DNA of 37,879 nucleotides, taken from positions 1 to 37,879 of the forward strand of contig JAFGDV010000023.1 in NCBI GenBank assembly GCA_016931955.1. Reading direction: 5' to 3'. Below, piece after piece: positions 1-7,325 of this stretch (the first letter of the stretch is position 1; each line of letters opens with the position of its first letter). Both the position numbers and the translations under genes were made by a program. The notes under the pieces were generated by a model. That model saw only the letters and a list, made by a program, of their open reading frames with translations, made no database searches and had not been told where the DNA came from. The stretch is from Candidatus Altarchaeota archaeon (GTDB lineage Archaea > Altiarchaeota > Altiarchaeia > IMC4 > QMZM01).

Positions 1-33
1 ACCTTGCGCTTGCACCTCCTTTGTTTTTGACAT
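1..33 (-). CDS. 5' end of a gene running off the window
   Basis: On the minus strand an ATG opens a frame reading MSKTKEVQAQG that leaves the window at base 1. It starts 18 bases after the stop of the nucleotidyltransferase gene on the same strand, so it is probably co-transcribed with it. Only eleven codons are visible, so neither the gene's reality nor its function can be judged. A partner of the nucleotidyltransferase (toxin-antitoxin or defence pair) would fit the arrangement, but that is inference. Confidence 0.35.
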   Translation of the reverse strand, partial: MSKTKEVQAQG

Positions 34-51
34 TTTAGTGTGTTTGTAAGT

Positions 52-627
52 TCATACCACACCCTTTAGGGTGTGGTTGTTGATTTTCTTTATTTTTTGG
101 ATTTCGTGTTCGTCCAGTTTTTCGGAGTATATTATCCTCAGGTGTTTGGCGTCTTCAAGGTCTTTGTCGGATTTCAGGTGTTCTTCTTTGAAGGCTATGT
201 TGGCTTCTATGCTTGAAAAATACACATCTAATCCAGTTAAAGGTATTTTTGTCCGGGTTTTTAGTTGGTATTCGTCTAATGCGTCTTTGGCTAGTTTTAG
301 CTCCATTTCTGGTATGAATTTTCCTTTTTTCACGAACCTTATGCTGCTATTCTCTGTGAGGTATTCGTCATAGACTTTTTCGGGTTTGCCGGGCTGTATG
401 CACTCAAATCCTCCTTTCTCTAAGTCGTGGTAGAGTTCTGTGAATTCTTCTCTGGTTATCCGCTCTATCACTACGTCGATGTCTTCTGTTCCTCGGCTTC
501 TGCCGTGTGCTATGGCTACGAATCCAGACACTATGATGTATTTGCAGTGTTTTTCCAGGATCTTGGTGAAGTCTTCTGTGAACTCATCTAGCAGCGTCTT
601 GTCGCTTACGGATCTGTCCGCGCTCAT
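52..627 (-). CDS. Nucleotidyltransferase-fold protein (DUF6036/AbiEii-like)
   Basis: This 191-residue cytosolic protein has the minimal nucleotidyltransferase signature near its N terminus: SGFVAIAHGRSRGTEDIDVV around residues 34-53. The glycine motif is followed by Arg, then the metal-binding pair Asp49 and Asp51. The pattern G-x-A-x-x-x-G-R-S-R-x-T-x-D-I-D is typical of DUF6036/AbiEii-type transferases rather than the GSx10DxD MntA type. Such proteins often act in toxin-antitoxin or abortive-infection modules by modifying a tRNA or a partner protein. The start is the ATG preceded by an A/T-rich stretch. The second gene of a possible pair begins at base 33 and is cut by the window edge. The family call is fairly firm; the substrate is unknown. 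Confidence 0.7.
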   Translation of the reverse strand: MSADRSVSDKTLLDEFTEDFTKILEKHCKYIIVSGFVAIAHGRSRGTEDIDVVIERITREEFTELYHDLEKGGFECIQPGKPEKVYDEYLTENSSIRFVKKGKFIPEMELKLAKDALDEYQLKTRTKIPLTGLDVYFSSIEANIAFKEEHLKSDKDLEDAKHLRIIYSEKLDEHEIQKIKKINNHTLKGVV

Positions 628-645
628 GATTAGATATTGACTTAA

Positions 646-882
646 AAAGAATTAAAGAAAACCATATGCCGAGGGCGGACAACTGTAGGGGATAGAAACG
701 CCTGCACGAACACAGTCGATTATACAGATGAAAGCGCAGTAGCGCCTAACAAATGCCAATACACTTGCTCGGAACCCTGGCCACCAGGAGGCATATCTGT
801 GCCTGAGTCCCTCGGAGTGTTGGCTGTGATTATGTTGACTGCGTCAGGGTTCGTGTACCTGATAGCGAGAAGAAGGGGGTAA
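646..882 (+). pseudogene. 3' remnant of a PEF-CTERM-like surface protein
   Basis: A frame open from 646 to a TAA at 880-882 has no usable start codon. Its C-terminal end shows a sorting-signal pattern: Ser-Val-Pro-Glu-Ser, then a hydrophobic segment (about VLAVIMLTASGFVYLIA), then Arg-Arg-Arg-Gly and the stop. Upstream are a Cys-bearing stretch and a Pro-rich spacer (EPWPPGG), as in secreted proteins. This tripartite end (P-E motif, transmembrane segment, basic tail) is the layout of archaeal PEF-CTERM proteins handled by archaeosortases. The 5' part of the gene is missing, so I read it as a decayed fragment. It occupies most of the otherwise gene-free stretch 628-987. Confidence 0.5.
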
Positions 883-987
883 CTTCTCCTCTTTCCCTTA
901 TCCTTATTTTATGTTTAACTGTATCAAGCCAGAAACCGCCTTTTATTGAACTGATTCTATTGAGTAAATACGGGAGGTGGTTGTTAG

Positions 988-1143
988 ATGACCGATAGAC
1001 GTACTAGTGTGGGTTTTCTCAGGAAGCAGGTATCTGAGTTCATCAAGGAACGGGACTGGGAGCGGTTTCATAATCCTAAGGATTTGGCTGTCTCGATTAG
1101 TATTGAGGCGGCTGAGTTTTATTGTCGCGTACTAAAGATATAA
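988..1143 (+). pseudogene. Truncated MazG-like nucleotide pyrophosphohydrolase
   Basis: A 51-codon frame starts at an ATG eight bases after a strong GGAGGTGG ribosome site (973-980). The protein matches the N terminus of small MazG-like (EAR/RS21-C6 type) pyrophosphohydrolases: FIKERDWERFHNPKDLA, then Ser-Ile-Glu-Ala-Ala-Glu, which is the first metal-binding helix. Family members run to about 100-115 residues, with a second EExxD-type helix pair. Here the frame ends right after the first metal-binding helix, with an unrelated tail (FYCRVLKI). The enzyme should therefore be dead, so the gene is probably a remnant, although the ribosome site is intact. The break lies about 85 bases before the restriction-modification operon, suggesting that insertion of the operon cut it. 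Confidence 0.65.
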
Positions 1144-1182
1144 TAATTGGGGACTAGAGTTGGATAGGTGTATGAATTGTTG

Positions 1183-1216
1183 ATATACCTAAAAGGCGAG
1201 AAATTAATATACCTAA
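1183..1216. promoter_or_regulatory. Direct repeat and TATA region before the R-M operon
   Basis: The 10-mer ATATACCTAA occurs twice (1183-1192 and 1207-1216), 24 bases apart. The second copy is part of an A/T-rich TATA-like stretch (ATTAATATA) about 20 bases before the ATG at 1229, which would make the transcript leaderless. Two same-face repeats next to a TATA box could be an operator controlling restriction-modification expression. No controller gene is seen beside it. Confidence 0.4.
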
Positions 1217-1228
1217 TGGTGTTTTGAG

Positions 1229-2584
1229 ATGTATGTTGACGCTGATATAGGGATAGATGAAGAAAAGATAAAATCTTCTGGTGAAATCCTGTCTATATTT
1301 GACAAGAAGGAGATAGATGGGGGGTGGTCCTTTGCTGAATATAAGCCTTCAGACACAGGCAAATGGAGTCATAATTATCATCGATATCCGGCTAAATTTA
1401 TTCCACAGTTAGTGGAAAAATTAATCGGCGAATACGTATCCTCTGAGGAAGCTCATGTAAATGATCCTTTTTATGGTTGTGGGACAACTATCGTTACTGC
1501 AATTTCTAGGGGATTAAAGGCAAGTGGGACTGACATTAACAGGATAGCCTATTTAATGACTAAGGTAAAATCAACGCCAATAGACCCAAGATATCTTGAC
1601 AAAAAAATAAATGACTTCTTAGCTAGCATAAAGAATTTGGATGATTCTCAGACACTATTAGATACTAAAAACATCGAACCTTTAATTCCAGAAAGGCAGA
1701 TTGAAAGAATCAATTACTGGTTTACAGAAGAAAATAAAACGAAGCTTGGTAGAATCCTAAGGATTATTCGTGAAGAAAACGACGAAAAAATAAGAGACCT
1801 TCTTACAGTTGCTTTTAGTCATATCCTCAAGAGTTGTTCTATATGGCTTCAAGGAAGCACGAAACCAACTCGGGATCCGAAAAAGAGACTTATTGATCCC
1901 TGTGTTGCTTTGAGAAGACATTTGAAGAAGATGCAGAGGGGGAATAGTGATTTCTACAAAGTTGTTCCATCAAATGTTCGAGAAAATCTTGGTGAATACC
2001 TTAATATCAAAATTGGCGACGCAAAGAAGCAACCTGTTGCAAATAGGAGTGTTGATTTGATAGTGACTTCAAGCCCTTATGTTACAAGCTATGAGTATGC
2101 AGACTTGCACCAGTTATCAACTGTTTGGCTTGACTTAGCTGAGGATTTAACCGAATACAAGAAGGAATTTATTGGAACCTCCTATAAGAGTTATAGCGAT
2201 AAAGAACTGAAAAGTAAGATTGCTGTAGACATAGTCAATAAAATGCTTGAAAGGAATCAAAAAATGGCAAAGGAAGTCGAGGCTTTTTTCATAGACTTGG
2301 AAGCAGTTTTTGATGAAAGTTTTAGGATTTTGAAGCCCGGAGGTAGATGCTGTTATGTTATTGGCGATACCAAGTTGAAGGGAGTAAATATACTGAACGC
2401 TGAGGTCTTTGCTGAGAGTTTGCAATATTCTGGATTTAGGCTTGATAGGGCTATAAAGAGGGAGATACCCTCCAAGATACTTCCTCAGAAGAGGGATGAG
2501 AAAACAGGTAGATTTGCCAATAATCATAATGCAAACTCGGAGGCTTATCCTGTTGAGTATATTGTAATTGGATTAAAGGAGTGA
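1229..2584 (+). CDS. DNA methyltransferase (N4/N6 amino type), R-M system
   Basis: The 451-residue protein has the amino-methyltransferase core: an AdoMet-binding motif I, DPFYGCGTT, at residues 79-87, and the catalytic motif IV, Ser-Ser-Pro-Tyr, at 281-284 (TSSPYV). Motif I precedes motif IV. The segment between them (about 100-275) is long enough to hold the target recognition domain. It should methylate an exocyclic amino group (N4-cytosine or N6-adenine) in the site cut by the neighbouring nuclease. It is the first gene of a four-gene operon, and its stop overlaps the start of the endonuclease gene (TGATG). The start is the first ATG of the frame, about 20 bases after a TATA-like stretch. 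The enzyme class is firm; the target site cannot be read from sequence. Confidence 0.85.
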   Translation: MYVDADIGIDEEKIKSSGEILSIFDKKEIDGGWSFAEYKPSDTGKWSHNYHRYPAKFIPQLVEKLIGEYVSSEEAHVNDPFYGCGTTIVTAISRGLKASGTDINRIAYLMTKVKSTPIDPRYLDKKINDFLASIKNLDDSQTLLDTKNIEPLIPERQIERINYWFTEENKTKLGRILRIIREENDEKIRDLLTVAFSHILKSCSIWLQGSTKPTRDPKKRLIDPCVALRRHLKKMQRGNSDFYKVVPSNVRENLGEYLNIKIGDAKKQPVANRSVDLIVTSSPYVTSYEYADLHQLSTVWLDLAEDLTEYKKEFIGTSYKSYSDKELKSKIAVDIVNKMLERNQKMAKEVEAFFIDLEAVFDESFRILKPGGRCCYVIGDTKLKGVNILNAEVFAESLQYSGFRLDRAIKREIPSKILPQKRDEKTGRFANNHNANSEAYPVEYIVIGLKE

Positions 2585-3273
2585 TGGATGTGAATTTTGA
2601 AGATTTGAAACAACTGTATCTTAAAAAACGAGAACAAAAAGGGGATGTTGTATATAGAAGTATTTCGGAATTACTGAAAGAAGCGAAGGTGATGCATAAG
2701 AGAGATTGGTTGGAGCATCCAACCCCAAATAGGGACCATGAACAAAGTTGGCGTGCATTTAAAGGGAAAAATTTGGAGAAATTAGTTCAATTTATTATAA
2801 CTGAAGAGGTTGAAAAACTTGGGCTAAAGGTGGTTAATGGTAATAAATTGGAAAAATCAACGAATTTATCGAAAGAACTAAGTCAGGTTAAGAGAAACTT
2901 GGCTATTGATTATGGCGAATTTGGCTTGCATTTACCGGATGTTGATATCATCATCTATGATCCTAAAAATTATAAGGTATTAGCTGCGATTTCAAGTAAG
3001 GTTACTCTGCGAGAAAGAATTGCCCAAACAGGTTATTGGAAACTTAAACTTCTTCAGGATGGAGCTACAAAACATATCAGGGTTTATTTTATTACACCCG
3101 ATGAGGATGGTACATTAACTTTTAAAAAACCGACGAAGAAAGGCAGAGCTATTGTAGAAGTAGACACAGATGGAAGTTATGTAATGTCTGAAGAGGAAAT
3201 TGAGGAAAGCAATAAAGTAAAAATGTTTGATAAATTTATTGAGGATTTAAAGAGGCTAGTGAATGATAGATGA
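2584..3273 (+). CDS. Type II restriction endonuclease, BsaWI-like
   Basis: This is a soluble 229-residue protein sandwiched between two methyltransferase genes. The central region resembles the BsaWI family as I remember it: SWRAFKGKNLEKLV around residues 58-71, then LPDVDIIIYD and AAISSKVTLRERIAQ followed by TGYWKLKLL. The Asp of PDVD and the Lys of SSK are the likely PD-(D/E)XK catalytic residues. BsaWI itself belongs to the CCGG-cutting group, so a CCGG-containing target is plausible but not shown. I take the ATG at 2584, which overlaps the upstream stop; a GTG one codon earlier is possible. Its 3' end overlaps the next gene by 11 bases, indicating translational coupling. Restriction function follows from the context and motif; the exact family rests on recall. 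Confidence 0.7.
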   Translation: MDVNFEDLKQLYLKKREQKGDVVYRSISELLKEAKVMHKRDWLEHPTPNRDHEQSWRAFKGKNLEKLVQFIITEEVEKLGLKVVNGNKLEKSTNLSKELSQVKRNLAIDYGEFGLHLPDVDIIIYDPKNYKVLAAISSKVTLRERIAQTGYWKLKLLQDGATKHIRVYFITPDEDGTLTFKKPTKKGRAIVEVDTDGSYVMSEEEIEESNKVKMFDKFIEDLKRLVNDR

Positions 3274-3946
3274 CAAACCCATTTTGCACCCAACTACTCT
3301 CTGGGATTTTCCTAAACAAAGTTACGGAAAAACTCCAAAAGGTGATTGGAAATTTAATGGCGTCACCCCTGCAGGAGCTATTTACAACCTTATCTTGAGA
3401 TACACAAAACTTAGTGATTTAGTCGTAGATCCGATGTGTGGAAGCGGTACGACAATAGATGTCTGTAAAGAGGAGGGTAGAAAGGTTATTGGCTATGATA
3501 TAGAACCCACAAGGTCTGACATTATCCGAAATGATGCGAGGAAGATACCCTTGTCCGATAACCATGTGGATATGGTTTTTATCGATTCGCCTTATGGGGA
3601 TAATGTTAATTACTCAGATAACCCGAATTGCATCGGTAAAATATCCTGTGAGACGGAAGAGTTTTATCAAGAATTGGAAAAAGTTGCTAAAGAGGCATAT
3701 AGAATCCTGAAACCAGGTAAGATTATTGCTTGGATTATTGGTGATCATTGGAGAAAGAAATCAGGATTTATACCCGTTGGATTTAGAGTCCATCAAATGC
3801 TTGAAAAATACTTTCAACCTGTTGATATAATATGTTTAATAAGACGGAATCAGAGATCAAACACGAACGCATGGGAGCAAAGGGCAATAAAATATAATTT
3901 TTATTTGCGGGGATTTAAACATTTATTTATAATGAAGAAACCCTAA
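3263..3946 (+). CDS. Second DNA methyltransferase of the R-M operon
   Basis: This 227-residue amino-methyltransferase has motif I DPMCGSGTT at residues 56-64 and motif IV Asp-Ser-Pro-Tyr at 108-111. It is compact, with little room for a large target recognition domain. The N-terminal segment TLWDFPKQSYG and the KFNGVTPAGAIYNLI stretch are typical of small archaeal enzymes that carry a tryptophan-rich motif X-like start. Two methyltransferases beside one nuclease usually means a non-palindromic site with one enzyme per strand, or two modifications of one site. It overlaps the endonuclease gene by 11 bases and is followed 14 bases later by a small Cys-bearing gene. The class is firm; the division of labour is inferred. 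Confidence 0.83.
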   Translation: MIDDKPILHPTTLWDFPKQSYGKTPKGDWKFNGVTPAGAIYNLILRYTKLSDLVVDPMCGSGTTIDVCKEEGRKVIGYDIEPTRSDIIRNDARKIPLSDNHVDMVFIDSPYGDNVNYSDNPNCIGKISCETEEFYQELEKVAKEAYRILKPGKIIAWIIGDHWRKKSGFIPVGFRVHQMLEKYFQPVDIICLIRRNQRSNTNAWEQRAIKYNFYLRGFKHLFIMKKP

Positions 3947-3960
3947 GAAACTAAATCGAG

Positions 3961-4221
3961 ATGACACTAAAAACAGTTAGACGAAAGGAGAGATATATAC
4001 CCGAGGAGACCAAAAAATTTAAAGAAAAGATAAGAGGGAGCATACAAGTTGGGTATCCAAGCTGTCATGGTAATAATCCTGACCCGGATAGAAACTGTCC
4101 GCCTTTGGATGAAATTAATCGTTGGTTAACTGAGAATAAAATAAAATCTAAAAAGCCCCCTGTGCATCTCATGCCTGCCAACTGGGAATGCAAAACATGT
4201 ATTTATCTGGATGATAGTTGA
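3961..4221 (+). CDS. Small Cys-bearing protein at the end of the R-M operon
   Basis: I do not recognise this 86-residue protein. It is basic at its N terminus (VRRKERYIPEETKKFKEKIR) and carries four cysteines in two groups: SCHGNNPDPDRNCPP in the middle and Cys-Lys-Thr-Cys near the end. This spacing could hold a zinc ion. It starts 14 bases after the second methyltransferase, so it is probably in the same operon. A DNA-binding or specificity accessory of the restriction-modification system is plausible but unproven. Confidence 0.6.
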   Translation: MTLKTVRRKERYIPEETKKFKEKIRGSIQVGYPSCHGNNPDPDRNCPPLDEINRWLTENKIKSKKPPVHLMPANWECKTCIYLDDS

Positions 4222-4312
4222 GTTGGATATAAATCATTACAACCTTTGATTAATCTAAAAGCCTGTGCTAAGATAGAGAGGAAGACGGGAAAAAGGGATG
4301 GAGGGATAAAGT

Positions 4313-4732
4313 ATGACAAATTTGATTCTAGAACGGGAGTGGAAGACCATAGACTATGAATTATTTGAAAACAAACCGGATAGTGCACCTTTTTCGGAGG
4401 ACATCATAAAAAGAAGAGAACTGCTTTTGATTGCTCAATGCCTGCTTTCAGATTACAGAGCAGCGAAGATCCTCAAAGACAAAGAAACAATAGGAGGACT
4501 CTACCGAGCAACCATGGATCTGTACTCTGACTGGGGACATTATGATGCAATCAAAAAGAATTACTCACAAAGCGAGGCAGGAAAGCGATATTTTATCAAG
4601 ATGTATGAAACGGCTGTTGCCAATAACGACAGGAAAATGATCAACTTCTGTAAGTCAGTATTCGACGCCTATAACCATTTTGGGATTAATGGACACATAC
4701 TCCGACCCAACGGCAAAAGAAAAAGAACCTAA
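4313..4732 (+). CDS. Hypothetical soluble protein
   Basis: This 139-residue protein is not recognised. It has a good GGAGGG ribosome site at about 4299-4304 before the ATG, no signal peptide and no membrane segment. It appears largely helical, with an aromatic central part (TMDLYSDWGHYDAIKKNY) and a strongly basic tail (KRKRT). The last 40 or so bases overlap, in another frame, a tiny Cys-x-x-Cys peptide frame. Its present C terminus may therefore have been created by fusion with repeat-derived sequence. It follows the restriction operon by about 90 bases but looks like a separate unit. Confidence 0.55.
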   Translation: MTNLILEREWKTIDYELFENKPDSAPFSEDIIKRRELLLIAQCLLSDYRAAKILKDKETIGGLYRATMDLYSDWGHYDAIKKNYSQSEAGKRYFIKMYETAVANNDRKMINFCKSVFDAYNHFGINGHILRPNGKRKRT

Positions 4733-4775
4733 AGTCTGTCCGAAGTGTAAGAGCCCGCTTCTGGGATGTGCCTAG
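4689..4775 (+). other. Tiny Cys-x-x-Cys frame or zinc-ribbon remnant
   Basis: A 28-codon ATG frame ends with VCPKCKSPLLGCA. If one base in the CTTCTGG run is skipped, it reads on as Trp-Asp-Val-Pro-Arg-Arg-Glu-Lys-stop, which is the usual tail of small archaeal zinc-ribbon proteins (CPKC...WDxPR). The same region belongs to the dispersed repeat family seen at 5371, 6540, 9030 and 9693. I read it as the decayed end of a zinc-ribbon gene rather than a working peptide. Confidence 0.35.
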
Positions 4776-4792
4776 ACGTGAAAAGTAAAACT

Positions 4793-5329
4793 CTATTTCT
4801 TCGTCAGCTTTTTTCGCCAGAAGTCTTCCGACTCCACCCACAGATTTATTGAGTCTTTCCTGTATCTCACATAGAATACGATCATTGCCCCTGCGACTAT
4901 TAGTGCCGCCTTCCAGTATGCATATGGCATCTCCGTTAAGATCTTGGTGTAATCATTTTTTGGGTCGCCTACTTGGAGAATAAAGTTAAGCAGCAAATCC
5001 AAGAAGGCAGTGTAAGGAATAAGTCTCAGAAATCTGTTCCGCGGTATCCTGAACGCGAATACGGCTAGTATCATTAAGTCCACTAGATAAGGTGCGATCG
5101 TCTTTAGGAACACGAACCCATAAGTTGCACCATAAATGTTTTCACAAGTCGTCGTCGGCTGAAGTTGACTACCAGACAAAGCTATAGACGCATCATACCC
5201 CCACCACACACAGACTAAATAATGCGCAGGCTCATGCACCAAAAAAGCCCACAAACCCCAGGATAGACCGAAAACCAGAACCAAATACGTTACTACGACA
5301 ATCTTAAGCAACGTAGACTTTTGGAGCAT
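4793..5329 (-). CDS. Polytopic membrane protein with HExxH motif
   Basis: A 178-residue membrane protein with about four hydrophobic segments. The motif His32-Glu33-Pro-Ala-His36 lies at the end of the first segment, as in intramembrane zinc metalloproteases of the M50/site-2 type. A second polar patch further on (Asp111, Asn115 and Gly121-Asp122-Pro inside or next to a hydrophobic stretch) could supply a third zinc ligand, as the Asn/Asp-Gly motif does in M50 enzymes. An extracytoplasmic loop with Cys and Thr-rich residues follows the first motif. No known substrate or partner is encoded next to it. The membrane topology is clear; protease activity is inferred from the motifs only. Confidence 0.6.
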   Translation of the reverse strand: MLQKSTLLKIVVVTYLVLVFGLSWGLWAFLVHEPAHYLVCVWWGYDASIALSGSQLQPTTTCENIYGATYGFVFLKTIAPYLVDLMILAVFAFRIPRNRFLRLIPYTAFLDLLLNFILQVGDPKNDYTKILTEMPYAYWKAALIVAGAMIVFYVRYRKDSINLWVESEDFWRKKLTKK

Positions 5330-5370
5330 TAAACTAAATAACGGAAGCTAAACAAAAAAAACATACAGAG

Positions 5371-5425
5371 AGCCGTATTGGTATGTGCCTGAGAGCATGT
5401 CTTTGATTTTCATGTTTTATTTATA
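5371..5425. repeat. Dispersed intergenic repeat, copy at 5371
   Basis: The stretch carries AGAGCC...GGTATGTGCCTGAGAGCATGTC and then TTTGATTTTCATGTTTTATTTATAG, matching the composite repeat seen whole at 9030-9128. Its right end supplies a TATA-like box (TTTATTTATA) about 30 bases before the DUF1016 gene, so the repeat may double as a promoter. Confidence 0.5.
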
Positions 5426-5449
5426 GAGTTCTAAAGATTATTAAATAGG

Positions 5450-6493
5450 ATGGACCGGAAAGACCAGAGAATAGACGAAACATATGCGAACATCAGAAGC
5501 ATACTGGAGACAGCACGAACAAAAGCATACAGAACAATCAACCAAACGATGACGGAAGCCTACTGGAACATAGGCAAAATAATCGTCAAAGAAGAACAAA
5601 AAGGAAAAAAGAGGGCAGAATACGGCAAAAAACTAATCAAAGAACTCGCCAACAGACTCACGAACGACTACGGCAAAGGCTTCACGGAAACCAACCTCAG
5701 ATACATGAGACAATTCTATCTCACCCAACCAAAACATCACGCATTGAGTGACGAATTAACCTGGACACACCACCGCCTCCTCCTAAGAGTAGAGAAACCA
5801 GCAGCCAGAAGCTTCTACCAAATCGAAGCAGAGAAAAACAGGTGGAGCACCCGCGAACTCGAAAGACAGATAAACACACTCCTATACGAAAGAATCGCGC
5901 TCAGCAAAAACAAAGAAACAATTAAAGCACTAGCACAAAGAGGACAGGAGATAGAGAAACCACAGGACGCGATAAAAGACCCCTACGTCCTCGAATTCCT
6001 AGGACTCAAAGAAGACAGAGACTACCTCGAAAAAGACCTTGAGCAGGCACTAATAGACAAACTCCAACAGTTCCTACTCGAACTCGGAAAAGGATTCAGC
6101 TTCGTGGAAAGACAGAAGAGAATAACAGTCGACGCAGACCACTACTATGTAGACCTAGTCTTCTACAACTACATACTCCGCTGCTTCGTACTCATAGACC
6201 TCAAAACAGGAAAACTCACCCACCAAGACATCGGCCAAATAGACTTCTACGTCAGATACTACGAAAAAGAAATAAAACAGGAAAACGACAACCCCACAAT
6301 AGGAATAATACTGTGCGCAGACAAAAACCAGACAATGGTAAAATACACACTACTCCAAGACAGCAGACAAATATATGCGCCCAAATACCAGCTACTGCTA
6401 CCAACCGAAGAAGAACTAAGAAAAGAAATAGACAGAGAAAAAGAACTCATCCAAAGAGAAAAAAACGCCGGCAGACGACGCAGACACGTCTGA
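5450..6493 (+). CDS. DUF1016/YhcG-type PD-(D/E)XK nuclease-domain protein
   Basis: This 347-residue cytosolic protein has the two-part layout of the DUF1016 (YhcG) family. The helical N-terminal domain contains the typical TEAYWNIGKIIV (35-46) and GFTETNLRYMRQFY (77-90) segments. The C-terminal restriction-like domain contains Glu220, Asp235 in YYVDLVFYN, and Asp250-Leu-Lys252 in LIDLKTGKL. These are the residues expected for a PD-(D/E)XK active site, so the nuclease looks intact. The tail is strongly basic (RRRRHV). Family members are often mobile defence or recombination-related nucleases whose biological role is unclear. A TATA-like box from an intergenic repeat lies about 30 bases upstream. 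Codon choice (A- and C-ending, AGA-rich) differs from the metabolic genes to the right, in line with acquisition by transfer. Confidence 0.88.
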   Translation: MDRKDQRIDETYANIRSILETARTKAYRTINQTMTEAYWNIGKIIVKEEQKGKKRAEYGKKLIKELANRLTNDYGKGFTETNLRYMRQFYLTQPKHHALSDELTWTHHRLLLRVEKPAARSFYQIEAEKNRWSTRELERQINTLLYERIALSKNKETIKALAQRGQEIEKPQDAIKDPYVLEFLGLKEDRDYLEKDLEQALIDKLQQFLLELGKGFSFVERQKRITVDADHYYVDLVFYNYILRCFVLIDLKTGKLTHQDIGQIDFYVRYYEKEIKQENDNPTIGIILCADKNQTMVKYTLLQDSRQIYAPKYQLLLPTEEELRKEIDREKELIQREKNAGRRRRHV

Positions 6494-6539
6494 GCCATTC
6501 TACTACAACAAAGCGCAGCTATAAGCCCTAAATGCAATG

Positions 6540-6575
6540 AGCCCACAGACTGGGACACGCCGAGGAAAAAGAAAC
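6540..6575. repeat. Dispersed intergenic repeat, copy at 6540
   Basis: This copy reads GAGCCCACAGACTGGGACACGCCGAGG, the cleanest version of the repeat core. In one frame it encodes Glu-Pro-Thr-Asp-Trp-Asp-Thr-Pro-Arg-Lys-Lys, resembling a zinc-ribbon protein tail. It lies between the ends of the DUF1016 gene and a small minus-strand gene. Confidence 0.5.
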
Positions 6576-6586
6576 AGGGGGGGATT

Positions 6587-6754
6587 TTAACGGATGATCT
6601 CTCCTCTAGTTTCTGTCTTATCCCCTTTGTCCTTGATCATACGCCTATAAGTCCACCAAAAAACCACGGCAAAAACAAAATAATTCAATGCCTGATGAAA
6701 CAACCTAAAAACCCAGTTAACAAGATCCATAACCCACATAAGAACATAGTCCAT
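6587..6754 (-). CDS. Small membrane protein
   Basis: A 55-residue protein with one or two hydrophobic stretches rich in Trp and Phe (ALNYFVFAVVFWWTY in the middle) and a charged tail. I choose the ATG at 6754 because a TATA-like box (TTATTTATT, about 6780-6788) lies 25-30 bases upstream, which suits a leaderless transcript. Upstream TTG and ATG codons at 6772 and 6766 are less well placed. Its 5' region closely matches that of the other small membrane gene at 7903-8073, although the proteins themselves are unlike. Function unknown. Confidence 0.5.
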   Translation of the reverse strand: MDYVLMWVMDLVNWVFRLFHQALNYFVFAVVFWWTYRRMIKDKGDKTETRGEIIR

Positions 6755-6793
6755 CTTGTCTATCATATACAAGTCTTACAATAAATAACTCGA

Positions 6794-6860
6794 GTTTTTC
6801 TAGGTTAACTTGACGTAGCCTGGAGGGAGAGGAGGAAGTCTGAGTAGCATGCCCTCTGAT
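6794..6860. repeat. Duplicated upstream cassette of the small membrane genes, copy 1
   Basis: The sequence TTTTTCTAGGTTAACTTGACGTAGC and the bases following it match 8111-8170. Read on the minus strand, both copies are the end of a small frame finishing in Tyr-(Val/Ile)-Lys-Leu-Thr-stop, and both sit just before a TATA box and a small membrane-protein gene. A duplicated promoter cassette or the remnant of an upstream gene would explain this. Confidence 0.5.
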
Positions 6861-6965
6861 GTGCCTATTCTTAACGGCCAGGTTATAATGATGAAATACC
6901 TAATATATATTGTGTGCAGCCGGCAAAGATGCTGGCAGCGTGATAAATAAGAGAGGAAAAACAAG

Positions 6966-7115
6966 ATGGCATACAACCTAACAAGTGACAGAACCATGCA
7001 CAAGGTAATCTGCTCTGACTGCGGGAGCGAAGCGGAAGTCCCCTTCAAACCCAGCGGCGACAGACCAGTCTACTGCAAGGAATGTTACAGAAAACACAGA
7101 CCCGAGAGATACTAA
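6966..7115 (+). CDS. Small CxxC zinc-ribbon protein
   Basis: A 49-residue protein with two Cys-x-x-Cys pairs (VICSDCGSEAEVPFKP and then VYCKEC) and a basic tail (RKHRPERY). This is the pattern of a small zinc-ribbon family seen in archaea and in candidate phyla bacteria, with the conserved V-P-F-x-P between the pairs. An A/G-rich ribosome site (GAGAGG) lies about ten bases upstream, and a TATA-like TAATATATATT lies at about 6901. It probably binds nucleic acid; the exact role is unknown. Confidence 0.75.
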   Translation: MAYNLTSDRTMHKVICSDCGSEAEVPFKPSGDRPVYCKECYRKHRPERY

Positions 7116-7285
7116 CAAAAATTATTCTGTTCAGTTAACACACTTTCTTGGTTTGAACTTTCAGCAACATAGCCTTTTTTTCTATGAGCTAAAAGACATC
7201 CAAAAAACGATGGAAAACACAAGCAAACCACTTACTTCTTTTTTTAAGTCAAACAAAAAAACCCCAGCCCCCACTCCAACCAAAA

Positions 7286-7325
7286 ACAAAGAGCCAACAG
7301 ACTGGGACGGGGCGAGGCGGGGGAA
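7286..7325. repeat. Dispersed intergenic repeat, copy at 7286
   Basis: The sequence GAGCCAACAGACTGGGACGGGGCGAGG matches the copy at 6540 and keeps the same peptide frame (Glu-Pro-Thr-Asp-Trp-Asp). It lies in a 259-base stretch before hicB (7116-7374), which otherwise holds only A/C-rich sequence and a TATA-like GATTTATT about 30 bases before hicB. Confidence 0.5.

Noticed and set aside
6800-7048. 82-codon minus-strand frame
   Set aside because: It lies opposite the zinc-ribbon gene and its end is the duplicated upstream cassette; the zinc-ribbon frame has clear motifs.
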